Below are positions 1 to 6,871 of a stretch of DNA of 8,021 nucleotides, piece after piece. The notes beneath the pieces were generated by a model, which was given only the letters and a program-made list of their open reading frames with translations, made no database searches and had not been told where the DNA came from. The stretch comes from Negativicutes bacterium (GTDB lineage: Bacteria; Bacillota_C; Negativicutes; Acidaminococcales; Acidaminococcaceae), in contig RZYP01000084.1 in the NCBI GenBank assembly GCA_009930275.1, positions 1 to 8,021 of the forward strand, in the 5' to 3' direction. A program made the position numbers and the translations under genes. The number at the start of each line of letters is the position of its first letter. Positions within the stretch are counted from its first letter, which is position 1.

Positions 1-4
1 AATT

Positions 5-430
5 ATGCTTACAGGCCAGAATCTTGCCGTGATTTTGCGCAATAATGGTTTTAAGGTTACGCCGCAGCGGCTTGCTGTTTATGAAGCTTTGGCCAACACA
101 AAGTCCCACCCCAATGCGGAGCTGCTGTACAACCACTTGCGACCGAGATATCCGTCAATGAGCTTTGCCACAGTCTACAAGACTGTAGAGATTTTAAGCG
201 GATTAGGGCTGATCAATGTGCTGAATACAGGCGAAGGCAGTTCAAGATATGATGCCGACGTTACTGATCATTCACATATCCAGTGCCGTGTATGTGGCCG
301 CGTAGATGATGTCGGTCCATTGTCGGTGGCTAAACTCGATGAGGAAGTTGCCGCAGATACCGGTTATGAGGTCCAGGGTCAACAGTTCTATTTCTATGGT
401 ATCTGTTCCGTTTGTAAAAATAAGGGTTGA
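5..430 (+). CDS. perR: Fur-family metalloregulator, PerR-type peroxide sensor
   Basis: Predicted cytosolic DNA-binding repressor of 141 residues, the usual length for the Fur family. The N-terminal winged helix spans about residues 1-80 (GFKVTPQR at 15-22, ATVYKT at 55-60) and the C-terminal dimerisation/metal domain follows. Structural zinc ligands are present as two CxxC pairs (C94/C97 and C134/C137). All five regulatory-metal ligands of Bacillus PerR can be lined up: H35, D83, H89, H91 and D102. Aspartate at the last position, rather than glutamate, is the residue that favours PerR (Fe/Mn peroxide sensing by histidine oxidation) over Fur. Only four bases precede the ATG, so the ribosome site and promoter lie outside the window. 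It is closed off from deoC by a strong terminator, so it is probably not in that operon. PerR rather than Fur or Zur is an inference from the ligand set; family membership is secure. Confidence 0.9.
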   Translation: MLTGQNLAVILRNNGFKVTPQRLAVYEALANTKSHPNAELLYNHLRPRYPSMSFATVYKTVEILSGLGLINVLNTGEGSSRYDADVTDHSHIQCRVCGRVDDVGPLSVAKLDEEVAADTGYEVQGQQFYFYGICSVCKNKG

Positions 431-439
431 AAAAACTTC

Positions 440-468
440 GCCAGCTGGGTAGCTGGCTTTTTTCTTTA
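440..468 (+). terminator. Rho-independent terminator after perR
   Basis: A perfect 7-bp stem (GCCAGCT at 440-446 with AGCTGGC at 451-457) with a GGGT loop is followed at once by a run of six T and further T-rich sequence. It lies 10 bases after the perR stop codon and separates perR from the deoC operon. Confidence 0.88.
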
Positions 469-494
469 TTTTTTACAATTAGATTTGCTGTATT

Positions 495-503
495 TGTTAT
501 AAT
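495..503 (+). promoter_or_regulatory. Extended -10 promoter for the deoC operon
   Basis: A perfect TATAAT at 498-503 is preceded by TG and one base (TGTTATAAT), the extended -10 arrangement. No convincing -35 lies 16-18 bases upstream; the nearest is TTTACA at 472-477, spaced 20 bases. It sits about 50 bases before deoC and just after the perR terminator, where an operon promoter would be expected. Confidence 0.6.
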
Positions 504-551
504 ATAAAGATAAAGCGAGTGGCCTTTTGAAAATTATAAGGGGGAACCATA

Positions 552-1205
552 ATGACAAAACTTGCTCAGTACCTGGAACACACGCTCCTGAAACCGGAAG
601 CAACGGTTGAGGATATTATAAAGACTTGTGAAGAAGCCAAAAAACATAATTTCCAGGCCGTTTGTATCAATCCTTGCTATGTAGCCTTGGCACGGCATTT
701 ATTGTCAGGAACGGGGATCAAAGTCGTGACGGTAGTTGGTTTCCCGCTGGGAGCTACTTATCCTGAAGTGAAGGAACTGGAGACTAGACTTGCGGTGGAA
801 AACCATGCCGATGAAATCGATATGGTCATGAATATTTCCGCATTTAAGACGGGTGACTACCAGGCTGTCGAGGATGAAATTAAAAGAGTGGTGACCGCAG
901 CGGCTCTCAGCCCGGTCAAGGTCATCATTGAAACCTGCCTGTTGACGGATGAAGAAAAACGCAAAGCTTGCCGACTGGCCATTTCTGCCGGCGCAAAATT
1001 TATTAAGACCAGTACCGGTTTTGCCAGTGGCGGCGCGACGATTGAGGATGTCCGTCTGCTGAAGGAAGAAACTGCGCAATCCGGTACAGGTATCAAGGCT
1101 GCCGGGGGTATTCGTGATGCAGCGACGGCAAAAGCAATGTTGGAGGCCGGAGCGACACGCATAGGTACAAGCGTCGGTGGCCGGATTGCGGCGGAGGAAG
1201 TATGA
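552..1205 (+). CDS. deoC: Deoxyribose-phosphate aldolase (DERA)
   Basis: Class I aldolase that splits 2-deoxyribose-5-phosphate into acetaldehyde and glyceraldehyde-3-phosphate in deoxynucleoside salvage; cytosolic TIM barrel. The 217-residue length fits the short Gram-positive type. The Schiff-base lysine is K152 in KTSTGF; the second active-site lysine is K182 in IKAAGGIR; the acidic partner is D90 in EIDMVMN. The phosphate-binding C-terminal loop is seen at RIGTSVGG (203-210). The ATG has a strong ribosome site (AGGGGG at 539-544, 7-base gap). Its stop overlaps the start of the next gene as ATGA, so it is translationally coupled to walJ. It is the first gene of a probable deoC-walJ-htrA-rlmH operon, an unusual partner set because deoC more often sits with pyrimidine phosphorylase or phosphopentomutase genes. 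Confidence 0.96.
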   Translation: MTKLAQYLEHTLLKPEATVEDIIKTCEEAKKHNFQAVCINPCYVALARHLLSGTGIKVVTVVGFPLGATYPEVKELETRLAVENHADEIDMVMNISAFKTGDYQAVEDEIKRVVTAAALSPVKVIIETCLLTDEEKRKACRLAISAGAKFIKTSTGFASGGATIEDVRLLKEETAQSGTGIKAAGGIRDAATAKAMLEAGATRIGTSVGGRIAAEEV

Positions 1206-1975
1206 GCAAAGAATTCGAAGTCGCAGTTCTCGCAAGTGGCAGCAAAGGCAACGCAACGGTGATAAAAGCCGGAGACAAAGCTTTCCTGGTGGATGCTGGC
1301 ATAAGTTGCCGCCGTATCACCAACGCCCTTCAGGAGTGTGGGCTGCACCCGTATGATTTGTCCGGGGTATTGATAACGCATGAACACAAGGATCATATCA
1401 GCGGCTTGCCGGTTTTGAGCAAAAAATACAAATTGCCTATTTTTGCCAACGAAAAAACTTGGCAGGCGATGGAACTGCGCAACGAGATTGAGCGTTCCTG
1501 CCACAGGCTTCTACCCGGAACCATTTCTTTTGGAGACATGAAAGTTTCCTCTTTTGCTATTTCCCATGACGCCGCCAGCCCCGTAGGCTATTCTTTCCAA
1601 TATAAGGAAGAGAAGTGCACTTATTTGACTGACAGCGGTTTCGTTAATGAAGAAATCAAGTTGGCAACTCTGAATAGTGATGTTATTATCCTTGAGGCAA
1701 ATCACGATGAGGAAATGTTGAAAAAGGGACCCTACCCCAAAATGTTGAAAGAGCGCATTCTGGGGACCAGAGGTCATCTATCCAATACTGCCGCCGGTTG
1801 GTTTTTGGCAAATATGGCGAAGATGCCGCAGGAGGTTTTCCTTGCGCATTTGAGTCAGGAAAACAACAAGCCCGAACTTGCTCTTTCTACGGTGGAAAGA
1901 ATACTCAGTGATGCCGGTTGTCCGGTGATGCCGAGAATATTTGTTGCTTCTCAGAGGTGCCTTGTACATAATTGA
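1202..1975 (+). CDS. walJ: MBL-fold metallo-hydrolase, WalJ/YycJ family
   Basis: Cytosolic metallo-beta-lactamase-fold hydrolase of 257 residues, the family's normal size. YycJ/WalJ is encoded beside the WalRK cell-wall signalling genes in Bacilli and has been linked to coordinating cell division with DNA replication and to exonuclease-like DNA activity. The metal site is complete: THEHKDH gives H60, H62, D64 and H65; further ligands are H122 (ISHDA), D144 (LTDSG), H168 (EANHD), H192 (GHLS) and H216 (AHLSQEN). The N-terminal ASGSKGN strand motif at 11-17 is typical of this family. Its ATG overlaps the deoC stop by 4 bases, with GGAGG at 1193-1197 inside deoC as ribosome site. The next gene is htrA, as in many Bacillota. 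The family is clear; the physiological substrate is not established by sequence. Confidence 0.93.
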   Translation: MSKEFEVAVLASGSKGNATVIKAGDKAFLVDAGISCRRITNALQECGLHPYDLSGVLITHEHKDHISGLPVLSKKYKLPIFANEKTWQAMELRNEIERSCHRLLPGTISFGDMKVSSFAISHDAASPVGYSFQYKEEKCTYLTDSGFVNEEIKLATLNSDVIILEANHDEEMLKKGPYPKMLKERILGTRGHLSNTAAGWFLANMAKMPQEVFLAHLSQENNKPELALSTVERILSDAGCPVMPRIFVASQRCLVHN

Positions 1976-1992
1976 ATAAGGGAGTGATTACT

Positions 1993-3099
1993 ATGAATAG
2001 AAGTATTTTTCGTAACACAGCTTCAGTTTTGTTTGGTATTTTTGTGGGTGTTGTTCTTGTCGTAGGTGGGTGCTCATTATCAAAGCAGGAACCCTTCGCG
2101 CAGAACGGAGCGGGGCAGCAAATAGCCGGAAAGGCAGCAGCCGCGGAGCCCAGTGCAGCAAGGAATACGCCAATCGTTAAAGCCGCTAAAAAAGTTGGTC
2201 CGGCTGTGGTCGGAATTACGAATAAAGCTCTGGTAAGAGACATCTTTAACAGAGTCCAATTGACTGAGCTTGGCACAGGCTCTGGTGTTATTTATGATAA
2301 AAAGGGACTTATTGTTACTAATAACCATGTAGTAGAAGGTGCTCAGGAAATAGTGGTCAGCTTGTCTGATGGCCGCTCTGTACCAGGGCAGGTTCTTGGC
2401 GTTGACGCGGCTACAGATTTGGCGGTCGTTAAAATTGATGCTAACAATCTTACTGTTGCTACCTTTGGCGATTCCGACCAGATTATGGTTGGTGAACCAG
2501 CAATTGCCATTGGTAACCCTCTGGGACTCGAGTTCCAAGGGAGCGTTACAGCCGGCGTTATTAGTGCTTTGAATCGTTCAATTGATTTAGGCGAGCGCAA
2601 GTTCAAATTGATACAGACTGATTCAGCTATTAACCCCGGTAATTCTGGGGGAGCTTTGGCAAATGCCGACGGCGAAGTAATTGGCATTAATAGTGCGAAG
2701 ATTGCTGTCTCCGGCGTAGAAGGCATAGGTTTTGCAATACCGATTAATGCCGCAAAACCTATCATAGCTGATTTGGAAAAACAAGGACGCGTACAAAGAC
2801 CTTATCTTGGTGTATCGCTGGTCGATAAGGATATCGCACAACGCTATGGCATTGATATTGATGTGCGTGGCGGCATTTACATAATCAAGGTTCCGGGCGG
2901 CGGACCAGCCTGGAAAGCTGGTATTCGAACTAATGATATTATAATAAAAATTGATAACGAAAAGATCAGCAGCGTAAGTGATTTGAGGGATAGAATAGCT
3001 GCTAAGGGCATTGGTGCAACAGTTTCTTTGACTATTCTTCGTGGTGATAATGAAATTATGGTAGATGTTACGCTTGAAGAAATGCCGGTTCAGGGATAA
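1993..3099 (+). CDS. htrA: HtrA/DegP-like serine protease with one PDZ domain
   Basis: Envelope protease that degrades misfolded or damaged exported proteins. The 368-residue product has an N-terminal hydrophobic segment (about 11-26), a low-complexity Ala-rich linker (about 35-60), a trypsin-like domain and one C-terminal PDZ domain (about 268-362). The catalytic triad is intact: H112 in TNNHVV, D142 in ATDLAVVKI, and S218 in NPGNSGG. The ATG at 1993 is chosen because AAGGGAG (1978-1984) stands 8 bases before it; a TTG overlapping the walJ stop at 1972 would add seven residues but has no ribosome site. The hydrophobic segment ends in VVGGC (C27), which could be a weak lipobox, so anchoring may be by a membrane helix or by lipid. 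It lies 17 bases after walJ and 3 bases before rlmH, consistent with one transcript. Confidence 0.95.
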   Translation: MNRSIFRNTASVLFGIFVGVVLVVGGCSLSKQEPFAQNGAGQQIAGKAAAAEPSAARNTPIVKAAKKVGPAVVGITNKALVRDIFNRVQLTELGTGSGVIYDKKGLIVTNNHVVEGAQEIVVSLSDGRSVPGQVLGVDAATDLAVVKIDANNLTVATFGDSDQIMVGEPAIAIGNPLGLEFQGSVTAGVISALNRSIDLGERKFKLIQTDSAINPGNSGGALANADGEVIGINSAKIAVSGVEGIGFAIPINAAKPIIADLEKQGRVQRPYLGVSLVDKDIAQRYGIDIDVRGGIYIIKVPGGGPAWKAGIRTNDIIIKIDNEKISSVSDLRDRIAAKGIGATVSLTILRGDNEIMVDVTLEEMPVQG

Positions 3100-3102
3100 C
3101 TG

Positions 3103-3582
3103 ATGAAGATAACTATAGCCTGTGTAGGCAAAATCAAAGAAAAATATCTGACTGCAGGCATTGAAGAATTCACTAAACGCCTCACACCATTCTGCAAGCT
3201 GGAAACGATAGCGATCAATGAGGAAAGGATGCCGGATAATCCTTCACCAGCCGAAAAGGAACAAGTTTTGGCCCGGGAAACGGAAAGAATGCTGGCAGTA
3301 ATTCCGCAAAATTCTTATGTAATCGTACTTGATGTCAAGGGGTCTCTAATTAGTTCGGAAGAAATTGCCGACAAGTTCGATAAACTGGCCCTAAGCGGCA
3401 ACAGCCATGTAACCTTTGTCATTGGTGGTGCCTTTGGGTTTAGTGATGCCTTGCGCCAAAGGGCTGACGAAACAATTTCTTTCTCGCGCATGACTTTTAC
3501 GCACCAGATGATCCGTCTGCTTTTGATTGAACAGATATACCGAGCTTTCAAAATCAGTCGCGGCGAGCGCTACCACCTATGA
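3103..3582 (+). CDS. rlmH: 23S rRNA (pseudouridine-1915-N3) methyltransferase
   Basis: SPOUT-class methyltransferase (OrfX) that methylates pseudouridine 1915 in helix 69 of 23S rRNA on assembled ribosomes, using S-adenosylmethionine; works as a dimer. The 159-residue length is standard. The family start MKITIACVGKIKEKYL, the knotted SAM-binding segment FVIGGAFG (105-112), the SRMTFTHQMIRLLLIEQIYRA helix region (128-148) and the C-terminal RGERYHL are all present. The last residue is Leu where Lys is common. The ATG is 3 bases after the htrA stop, with AGGGA at 3092-3096 inside the htrA end. The last codons form the attachment-like core that recurs at 6938-6956, and the coding frame is intact despite the adjacent insertion, as with SCC integration in staphylococci. 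Confidence 0.96.
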   Translation: MKITIACVGKIKEKYLTAGIEEFTKRLTPFCKLETIAINEERMPDNPSPAEKEQVLARETERMLAVIPQNSYVIVLDVKGSLISSEEIADKFDKLALSGNSHVTFVIGGAFGFSDALRQRADETISFSRMTFTHQMIRLLLIEQIYRAFKISRGERYHL

Positions 3583-3583
3583 T
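3565..3583 (+). repeat. att-like direct repeat, copy 1 (rlmH 3' end)
   Basis: GAGCGCTACCACCTATGAT covers the last five rlmH codons, the stop and two further bases. It matches 18 of 19 bases at 6938-6956; the only difference is C3573 against A6946. The position equals the SCC attachment core in staphylococcal rlmH, which encodes the corresponding C-terminal residues and stop. It marks the chromosome-island junction. Confidence 0.75.
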
Positions 3584-3618
3584 AAGCTTTTTTTGAATAA
3601 ATAATAGAATAATATTAC

Positions 3619-3664
3619 TAAAAACAGACATAACCAATATAATTACTGGTTATGTCTGTTTTTA
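3619..3664 (+). terminator. Strong hairpin terminator after rlmH (bidirectional type)
   Basis: An 18-bp perfect stem (3619-3636 with 3647-3664) has a 10-base AT-rich loop. A-rich on the left arm and T-rich on the right, it could stop transcription from either side. The inner stem CATAACCA/TGGTTATG is shared with the hairpin at 6990-7024. It lies inside the inserted DNA, so the island supplies the terminator for the rlmH operon. Confidence 0.85.
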
Positions 3665-3793
3665 TAACGAAGACTTTATTGTGTTATCCCAAAAAGGTTG
3701 TTTAATATAATGAAATATTGCAATTTGATTATATGTATTTATTTTTAAACTTGCTGTTGAACTTAGTTCATTTTTAATACATGGGGTGCGGCA

Positions 3794-3833
3794 AATGCAA
3801 TTTAAATGTGCTATAATTCAATTAAAATGCATT
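3794..3833 (+). promoter_or_regulatory. Promoter with operator-like dyad before the GmrSD-like gene
   Basis: TGCTATAAT at 3809-3817 is an extended -10 about 37 bases before the gene; no good -35 is seen. The two flanks form an imperfect inverted repeat: AATGCAATTTAAA (3794-3806) against ATTAAAATGCATT (3821-3833), 11 of 13 positions complementary, with its centre on the -10. Such a placement would let a dimeric repressor cover the promoter. A second small dyad, TGAAC-TTA-GTTCA at 3758-3770, lies upstream. No candidate repressor gene is in the window. Confidence 0.45.
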
Positions 3834-3853
3834 AGTAATTGAGGGATACAATG

Positions 3854-5545
3854 ATGAGCAACTTAATTGATAGTAGCATAACAATATATGAGGCTTTACA
3901 AAACATAAAAGAGGGAAAATATGTAATGCCTGCTTTCCAAAGGCAATTTGTTTGGAGTATGGAACAAATTGAAAAACTATGGGATTCAATTTTGTTAGAT
4001 TACCCTATTGCTACTTTTCTATTTTGGCACGTCGATGATTCCAATGTGACATGGGATACTTATTTTTGTAGGTTTTTAGAAGAGGTTACTTTTGATAATA
4101 GGAAACAGGCTGACAGTGTTAATTACGGTTTGACAAGTATAAATGTTAATAACACCGATACGGCTGTATTGGATGGTCAACAAAGGCTAACCTCTCTTTT
4201 TTTATCAGTGTATGGGGAAGCCTGCATACGTCCAAATTATGCTAGAAAGAAGAATGGCAGTAAGATTATAACTAAGCTTCTTATAGAACTGAACAAAAAT
4301 AAAATATCTGTCGATGAGGAAGAGTATAACAGCAAGAAATTCGATATTAAGTTTAGTGAAAAAGTGGGGATATTGAGTCCTACTCAATTTGAGATAAAAA
4401 ACATTATCGGAGAAAGATTTCAGGATGAAGGTACACGAGAAAAAGCAATTGAAGAAGCAATTGTTAATGTCCCAGCTGACAGTAAGGAATACGCAAGAGA
4501 CATCTTACATAGGCTGTATAATAAGATATTTGTTGAAAAGCTTGTTAGATATACAGAAATTATAGACATGAAACAAGACGATGCTCTTGAGATGTTTGTA
4601 AGGTTCAACAGTGGCGGCAAAGCATTGCGTAAATCAGAAATAACTATGTCGATTCTTGAGGCATACTGGCCAAGCGCAAAAACAGAGTTCGGCAAAATTC
4701 TCGTTGATTCCTATTCGGGATTTGGTACAGACTTTATAATACGTTCGGCTTTGATGTTGTATGGTGATGTTGTAAAGTCCAATATCAACAAAAAGATTGC
4801 AGAGGAGTTAAAAAACGATTGGAGCGGGTTTAAAAAAGCACTGAAAAATTTAGAAAGCTTGCTTAAGGAAATGAAAATTGACGTAAGCCGTTTCTCAAAT
4901 AGCTGGAATGTGCTGCTGCCGATTATCTATTATAATTACTATAATCCTAATTACGATAAAAACATCAAGGGTGTTCGGGCCTATTTACTGAGGGCGATAT
5001 TCTTTACTTATTTCCAATCTGGTACTACGAGTAAGTTGCAACAAATGAAGAGCAATATTAATAGCTTTGATTATGAGATTACAATTGATATGCTAGATCA
5101 GATGAATGACCTGAGAGTCACAGATGGGAAAATTGAGGACGTACTCAACTCAGAAAAAGGTAGCAGAGTCACCGGAGAGGTTCTTTACTACCTGAATCTT
5201 GAATGGACAAATAAAAACTTTAAATATGAGCAAGACCATCTTCACCCGGATAACAGATTTAACGAAAGCAAACCTTTGGCTGTTGCAATAGAAGATTGGA
5301 AAAAATGGCATGCAATGCGTAATCGATTACCTAATCTACATTTGCTTGAAGGTAGGAGTAATGGTAGCAAAAGTGATATGCGACTTGTTGACTATTACAA
5401 TGATATGAACAACGAGCAGAAGATGGAATTTTGCAAACAGGCTATGATTCCGCAGGGCGTTTCGCTTGAATTAGAAGATTTCGAAAAGTTTTATGAAGCA
5501 AGAAAAGTAATACTCACTGAAAGAATACGCGAATTATTAGGGTAA
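3854..5545 (+). CDS. GmrSD-like DUF262/DUF1524 restriction endonuclease
   Basis: Single-chain protein of 563 residues joining a DUF262 (GmrS-like, ParB/sulfiredoxin-fold nucleotidase) half to a DUF1524 (GmrD-like, His-Me/HNH nuclease) half. Relatives include the type IV enzyme GmrSD, BrxU and SspE, which cut modified phage DNA or act beside DNA-modification defence; the target here is unknown. Visible DUF262 motifs: PAFQRQFVW (26-34), LDGQQRLTSL (106-115) and MFVRFNSGGKAL (247-258). The nuclease half shows QDHLHP (460-465), RLPNLHLLE (491-499) and the following N503/K506, in the order expected for DUF1524. GAGGGA at 3841-3846 sits 7 bases before the ATG at 3854, which is preferred; the adjacent ATG at 3851 and a TTG at 3839 are alternatives. 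It is alone in its cassette, with its own promoter, and is AT-richer than the rlmH operon. Confidence 0.88.
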   Translation: MSNLIDSSITIYEALQNIKEGKYVMPAFQRQFVWSMEQIEKLWDSILLDYPIATFLFWHVDDSNVTWDTYFCRFLEEVTFDNRKQADSVNYGLTSINVNNTDTAVLDGQQRLTSLFLSVYGEACIRPNYARKKNGSKIITKLLIELNKNKISVDEEEYNSKKFDIKFSEKVGILSPTQFEIKNIIGERFQDEGTREKAIEEAIVNVPADSKEYARDILHRLYNKIFVEKLVRYTEIIDMKQDDALEMFVRFNSGGKALRKSEITMSILEAYWPSAKTEFGKILVDSYSGFGTDFIIRSALMLYGDVVKSNINKKIAEELKNDWSGFKKALKNLESLLKEMKIDVSRFSNSWNVLLPIIYYNYYNPNYDKNIKGVRAYLLRAIFFTYFQSGTTSKLQQMKSNINSFDYEITIDMLDQMNDLRVTDGKIEDVLNSEKGSRVTGEVLYYLNLEWTNKNFKYEQDHLHPDNRFNESKPLAVAIEDWKKWHAMRNRLPNLHLLEGRSNGSKSDMRLVDYYNDMNNEQKMEFCKQAMIPQGVSLELEDFEKFYEARKVILTERIRELLG

Positions 5546-5608
5546 TTTATCAATTAGCTCAACTCTTTTAGCAAAACATGGTATGTATGTGAGAATATAT
5601 TAAGAAAT

Positions 5609-5636
5609 GCGCCGTTTGACCCGATACACAGACCGC
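5609..5636. repeat. 28-bp cassette-end repeat, copy 1
   Basis: Matches 6916-6943 at 25 of 28 positions, including the run CCCGATACACAGA. It lies 64 bases after the GmrSD-like stop codon. In both places it leads directly into a GAnCGC att-like core, as expected for the end of a recombinase-mobilised cassette. The three differences would each change an amino acid if translated, so DNA conservation rather than a peptide is favoured. Confidence 0.65.
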
Positions 5637-5649
5637 ATTCACTAATATT
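5631..5649. repeat. Degenerate att-like core between the two cassettes
   Basis: Bases 5631-5649 match the rlmH repeat at 11 of 19 positions, keeping the GA.CGC start and the CAC in the middle. Alone this would be too weak to call; its place directly after the 28-bp end repeat, exactly as at 6938, gives it some support. It may be a decayed junction between tandem cassettes. Confidence 0.35.
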
Positions 5650-5690
5650 GTGCGTAAACTATTTTTTGTTTAAAAAAGGAAGGATAACAA

Positions 5691-5780
5691 TTGAGTGTTA
5701 ATTTGATTGGAGAATGCTTGTTGCTTAAACGGAAATACACAAAAAAGGTATTTGGGAGATGCCATTTTGCCAATAGATAA
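5691..5780 (+). CDS. Possible 29-residue leader ORF before the DUF4238 gene
   Basis: TTG start at 5691 with the best ribosome site of the region (AGGAAGG at 5677-5683, 7-base gap), then 29 codons to TAA. The predicted peptide is basic and ends KVFGRCHFANR; no family is recognised. Its end overlaps the favoured start of the DUF4238 gene by 14 bases, and it contains that gene's GGGAG. It could be a leader that couples translation, or the strong ribosome site could belong to an original start now lost. Short and without homology support, so doubtful. Confidence 0.25.
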   Translation: MSVNLIGECLLLKRKYTKKVFGRCHFANR

Positions 5781-6786
5781 AATTACCCACAATAATCATT
5801 ATATTCCACAGTTTTACCTCAAAAATTGGAGCCAAGATGGTAATAGTATTTTTGTTTACAGTCTACTGGTACCTGATTCTAGGATCCCTTGTTGGAGGCG
5901 TAAACAAATAAAATCAACCGCTGTTTGGAATGATTTTTATACGCGGAATGCAGGGGAAAAGGAAATCGACGATTTTGAAAAATGGTTTGGCAAAGAATTT
6001 GAATCACCTGTAAAAAAGATTTTTGATGATCTGTTAAGGGAGCATACCTTAGATGAAAAAAAAATAAAAAGGCTATCCCGTTTTGTTGGCGCACAATATT
6101 TGAGAACACCTGCTCGCCTTAATGATTTAATGGTAAGGTGGAGCACAGAGATGCCCGAATTATTTGAAGGCGTTTTACAAAAAATATCGAACGAATTAAA
6201 AGCAAATCCTCAGATAATAAGCAGCAAATCGCAAATATCCGAAGAAACAAAATTGTTACCAATCAAAGTATCAATTAATAAAGATATACATCAAATGGAA
6301 GTTGATTCACTTGTGGGCAAAGGAATGTATCTATTTGCGCTGAAGCATCTGTTGACAAAAACGATAAATGTTCTAGAAAAACACAAATGGTACGTTGTTC
6401 ATGCAGCAAATGGCATATCTTTTCCGACTTCCGATGATCCCGTAATATGCTTGAACTACTCTAGTGACCTTGAATATGATTTTATGGGTGGATGGGATAG
6501 GAAAAACGGGAATATTATTATACCAATTTCCCCCAAACTTTTGCTGATAACTCAAATTGGTAGTAGCATGTCTAGCAAACAATTGGATTATTCAGAGCAC
6601 TGGAGTAATTTTTTTCGTAAAATTATTATTGAGCATGCTCATCGTTATGTATATGCAATCGAACCGCTAGAAGGTATGCTCGATATTAATCCTAGACGAA
6701 CAGATGCAGAGCTCTTTGAAAAAGAAAAGGTAATAATGGATGGATGGCATAAAGAACAAATGGAAGCGGAAGCTCAACTAAGATAA
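5767..6786 (+). CDS. DUF4238 family protein
   Basis: Protein of 339 residues matching the DUF4238 pattern along its length; biochemical function unknown to me. The start motif NHYIPQFYLKNW lies at 10-21. Then come the acidic helix DDFEKWFGKEFESPV (68-82), RFVGAQYLRTPARL (105-118), the core FPTSDDPVICL (219-229), IPISPKLLLI (252-261) and a conserved H-rich helix ending EHAHRYVYA (289-297). Conserved Q110, R113, D223/D224 and H290/H292 are candidates for an active site, but this is a guess from motif form. TTG at 5767 is chosen because GGGAG (5754-5758) lies 8 bases upstream and the family begins right there; a TTG at 5707 would add 20 residues with little support. No signal peptide or membrane helix. 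It fills the second cassette, so an accessory, perhaps defence-related, role is inferred from place only. Confidence 0.8.
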   Translation: MPIDKITHNNHYIPQFYLKNWSQDGNSIFVYSLLVPDSRIPCWRRKQIKSTAVWNDFYTRNAGEKEIDDFEKWFGKEFESPVKKIFDDLLREHTLDEKKIKRLSRFVGAQYLRTPARLNDLMVRWSTEMPELFEGVLQKISNELKANPQIISSKSQISEETKLLPIKVSINKDIHQMEVDSLVGKGMYLFALKHLLTKTINVLEKHKWYVVHAANGISFPTSDDPVICLNYSSDLEYDFMGGWDRKNGNIIIPISPKLLLITQIGSSMSSKQLDYSEHWSNFFRKIIIEHAHRYVYAIEPLEGMLDINPRRTDAELFEKEKVIMDGWHKEQMEAEAQLR

Positions 6787-6871
6787 ATTACTAAACTGGG
6801 GAAAAACCTGGTGTCAGGAATGAGTTATTGGTTGTTTATATTGAATAGAAGGAAGGTTCTGGAGAATCATA

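Noticed and set aside
497..511. PerR-box-like TTATAAT over the deoC -10
   Set aside because: Only one half-site fits; the second half matches 2 of 7 positions, and the half-site is explained by the TATAAT of the promoter.
857..1504. Long open frame on the - strand across deoC and walJ
   Set aside because: It is a shadow of two clearly conserved + strand genes; the translated product has no recognisable motif.
3679..3700. Possible inverted copy of the cassette-end repeat (TGTGTTATCCC near the left end)
   Set aside because: Agreement with the reverse complement of the 28-bp repeat is poor and gapped; an AT-rich background could give it by chance.
6807..6818. CCTG-GTGT-CAGG small palindrome after the DUF4238 gene
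   Set aside because: A 4-bp stem with no T run is too weak for a terminator, and no second copy was seen to support a REP-type repeat.
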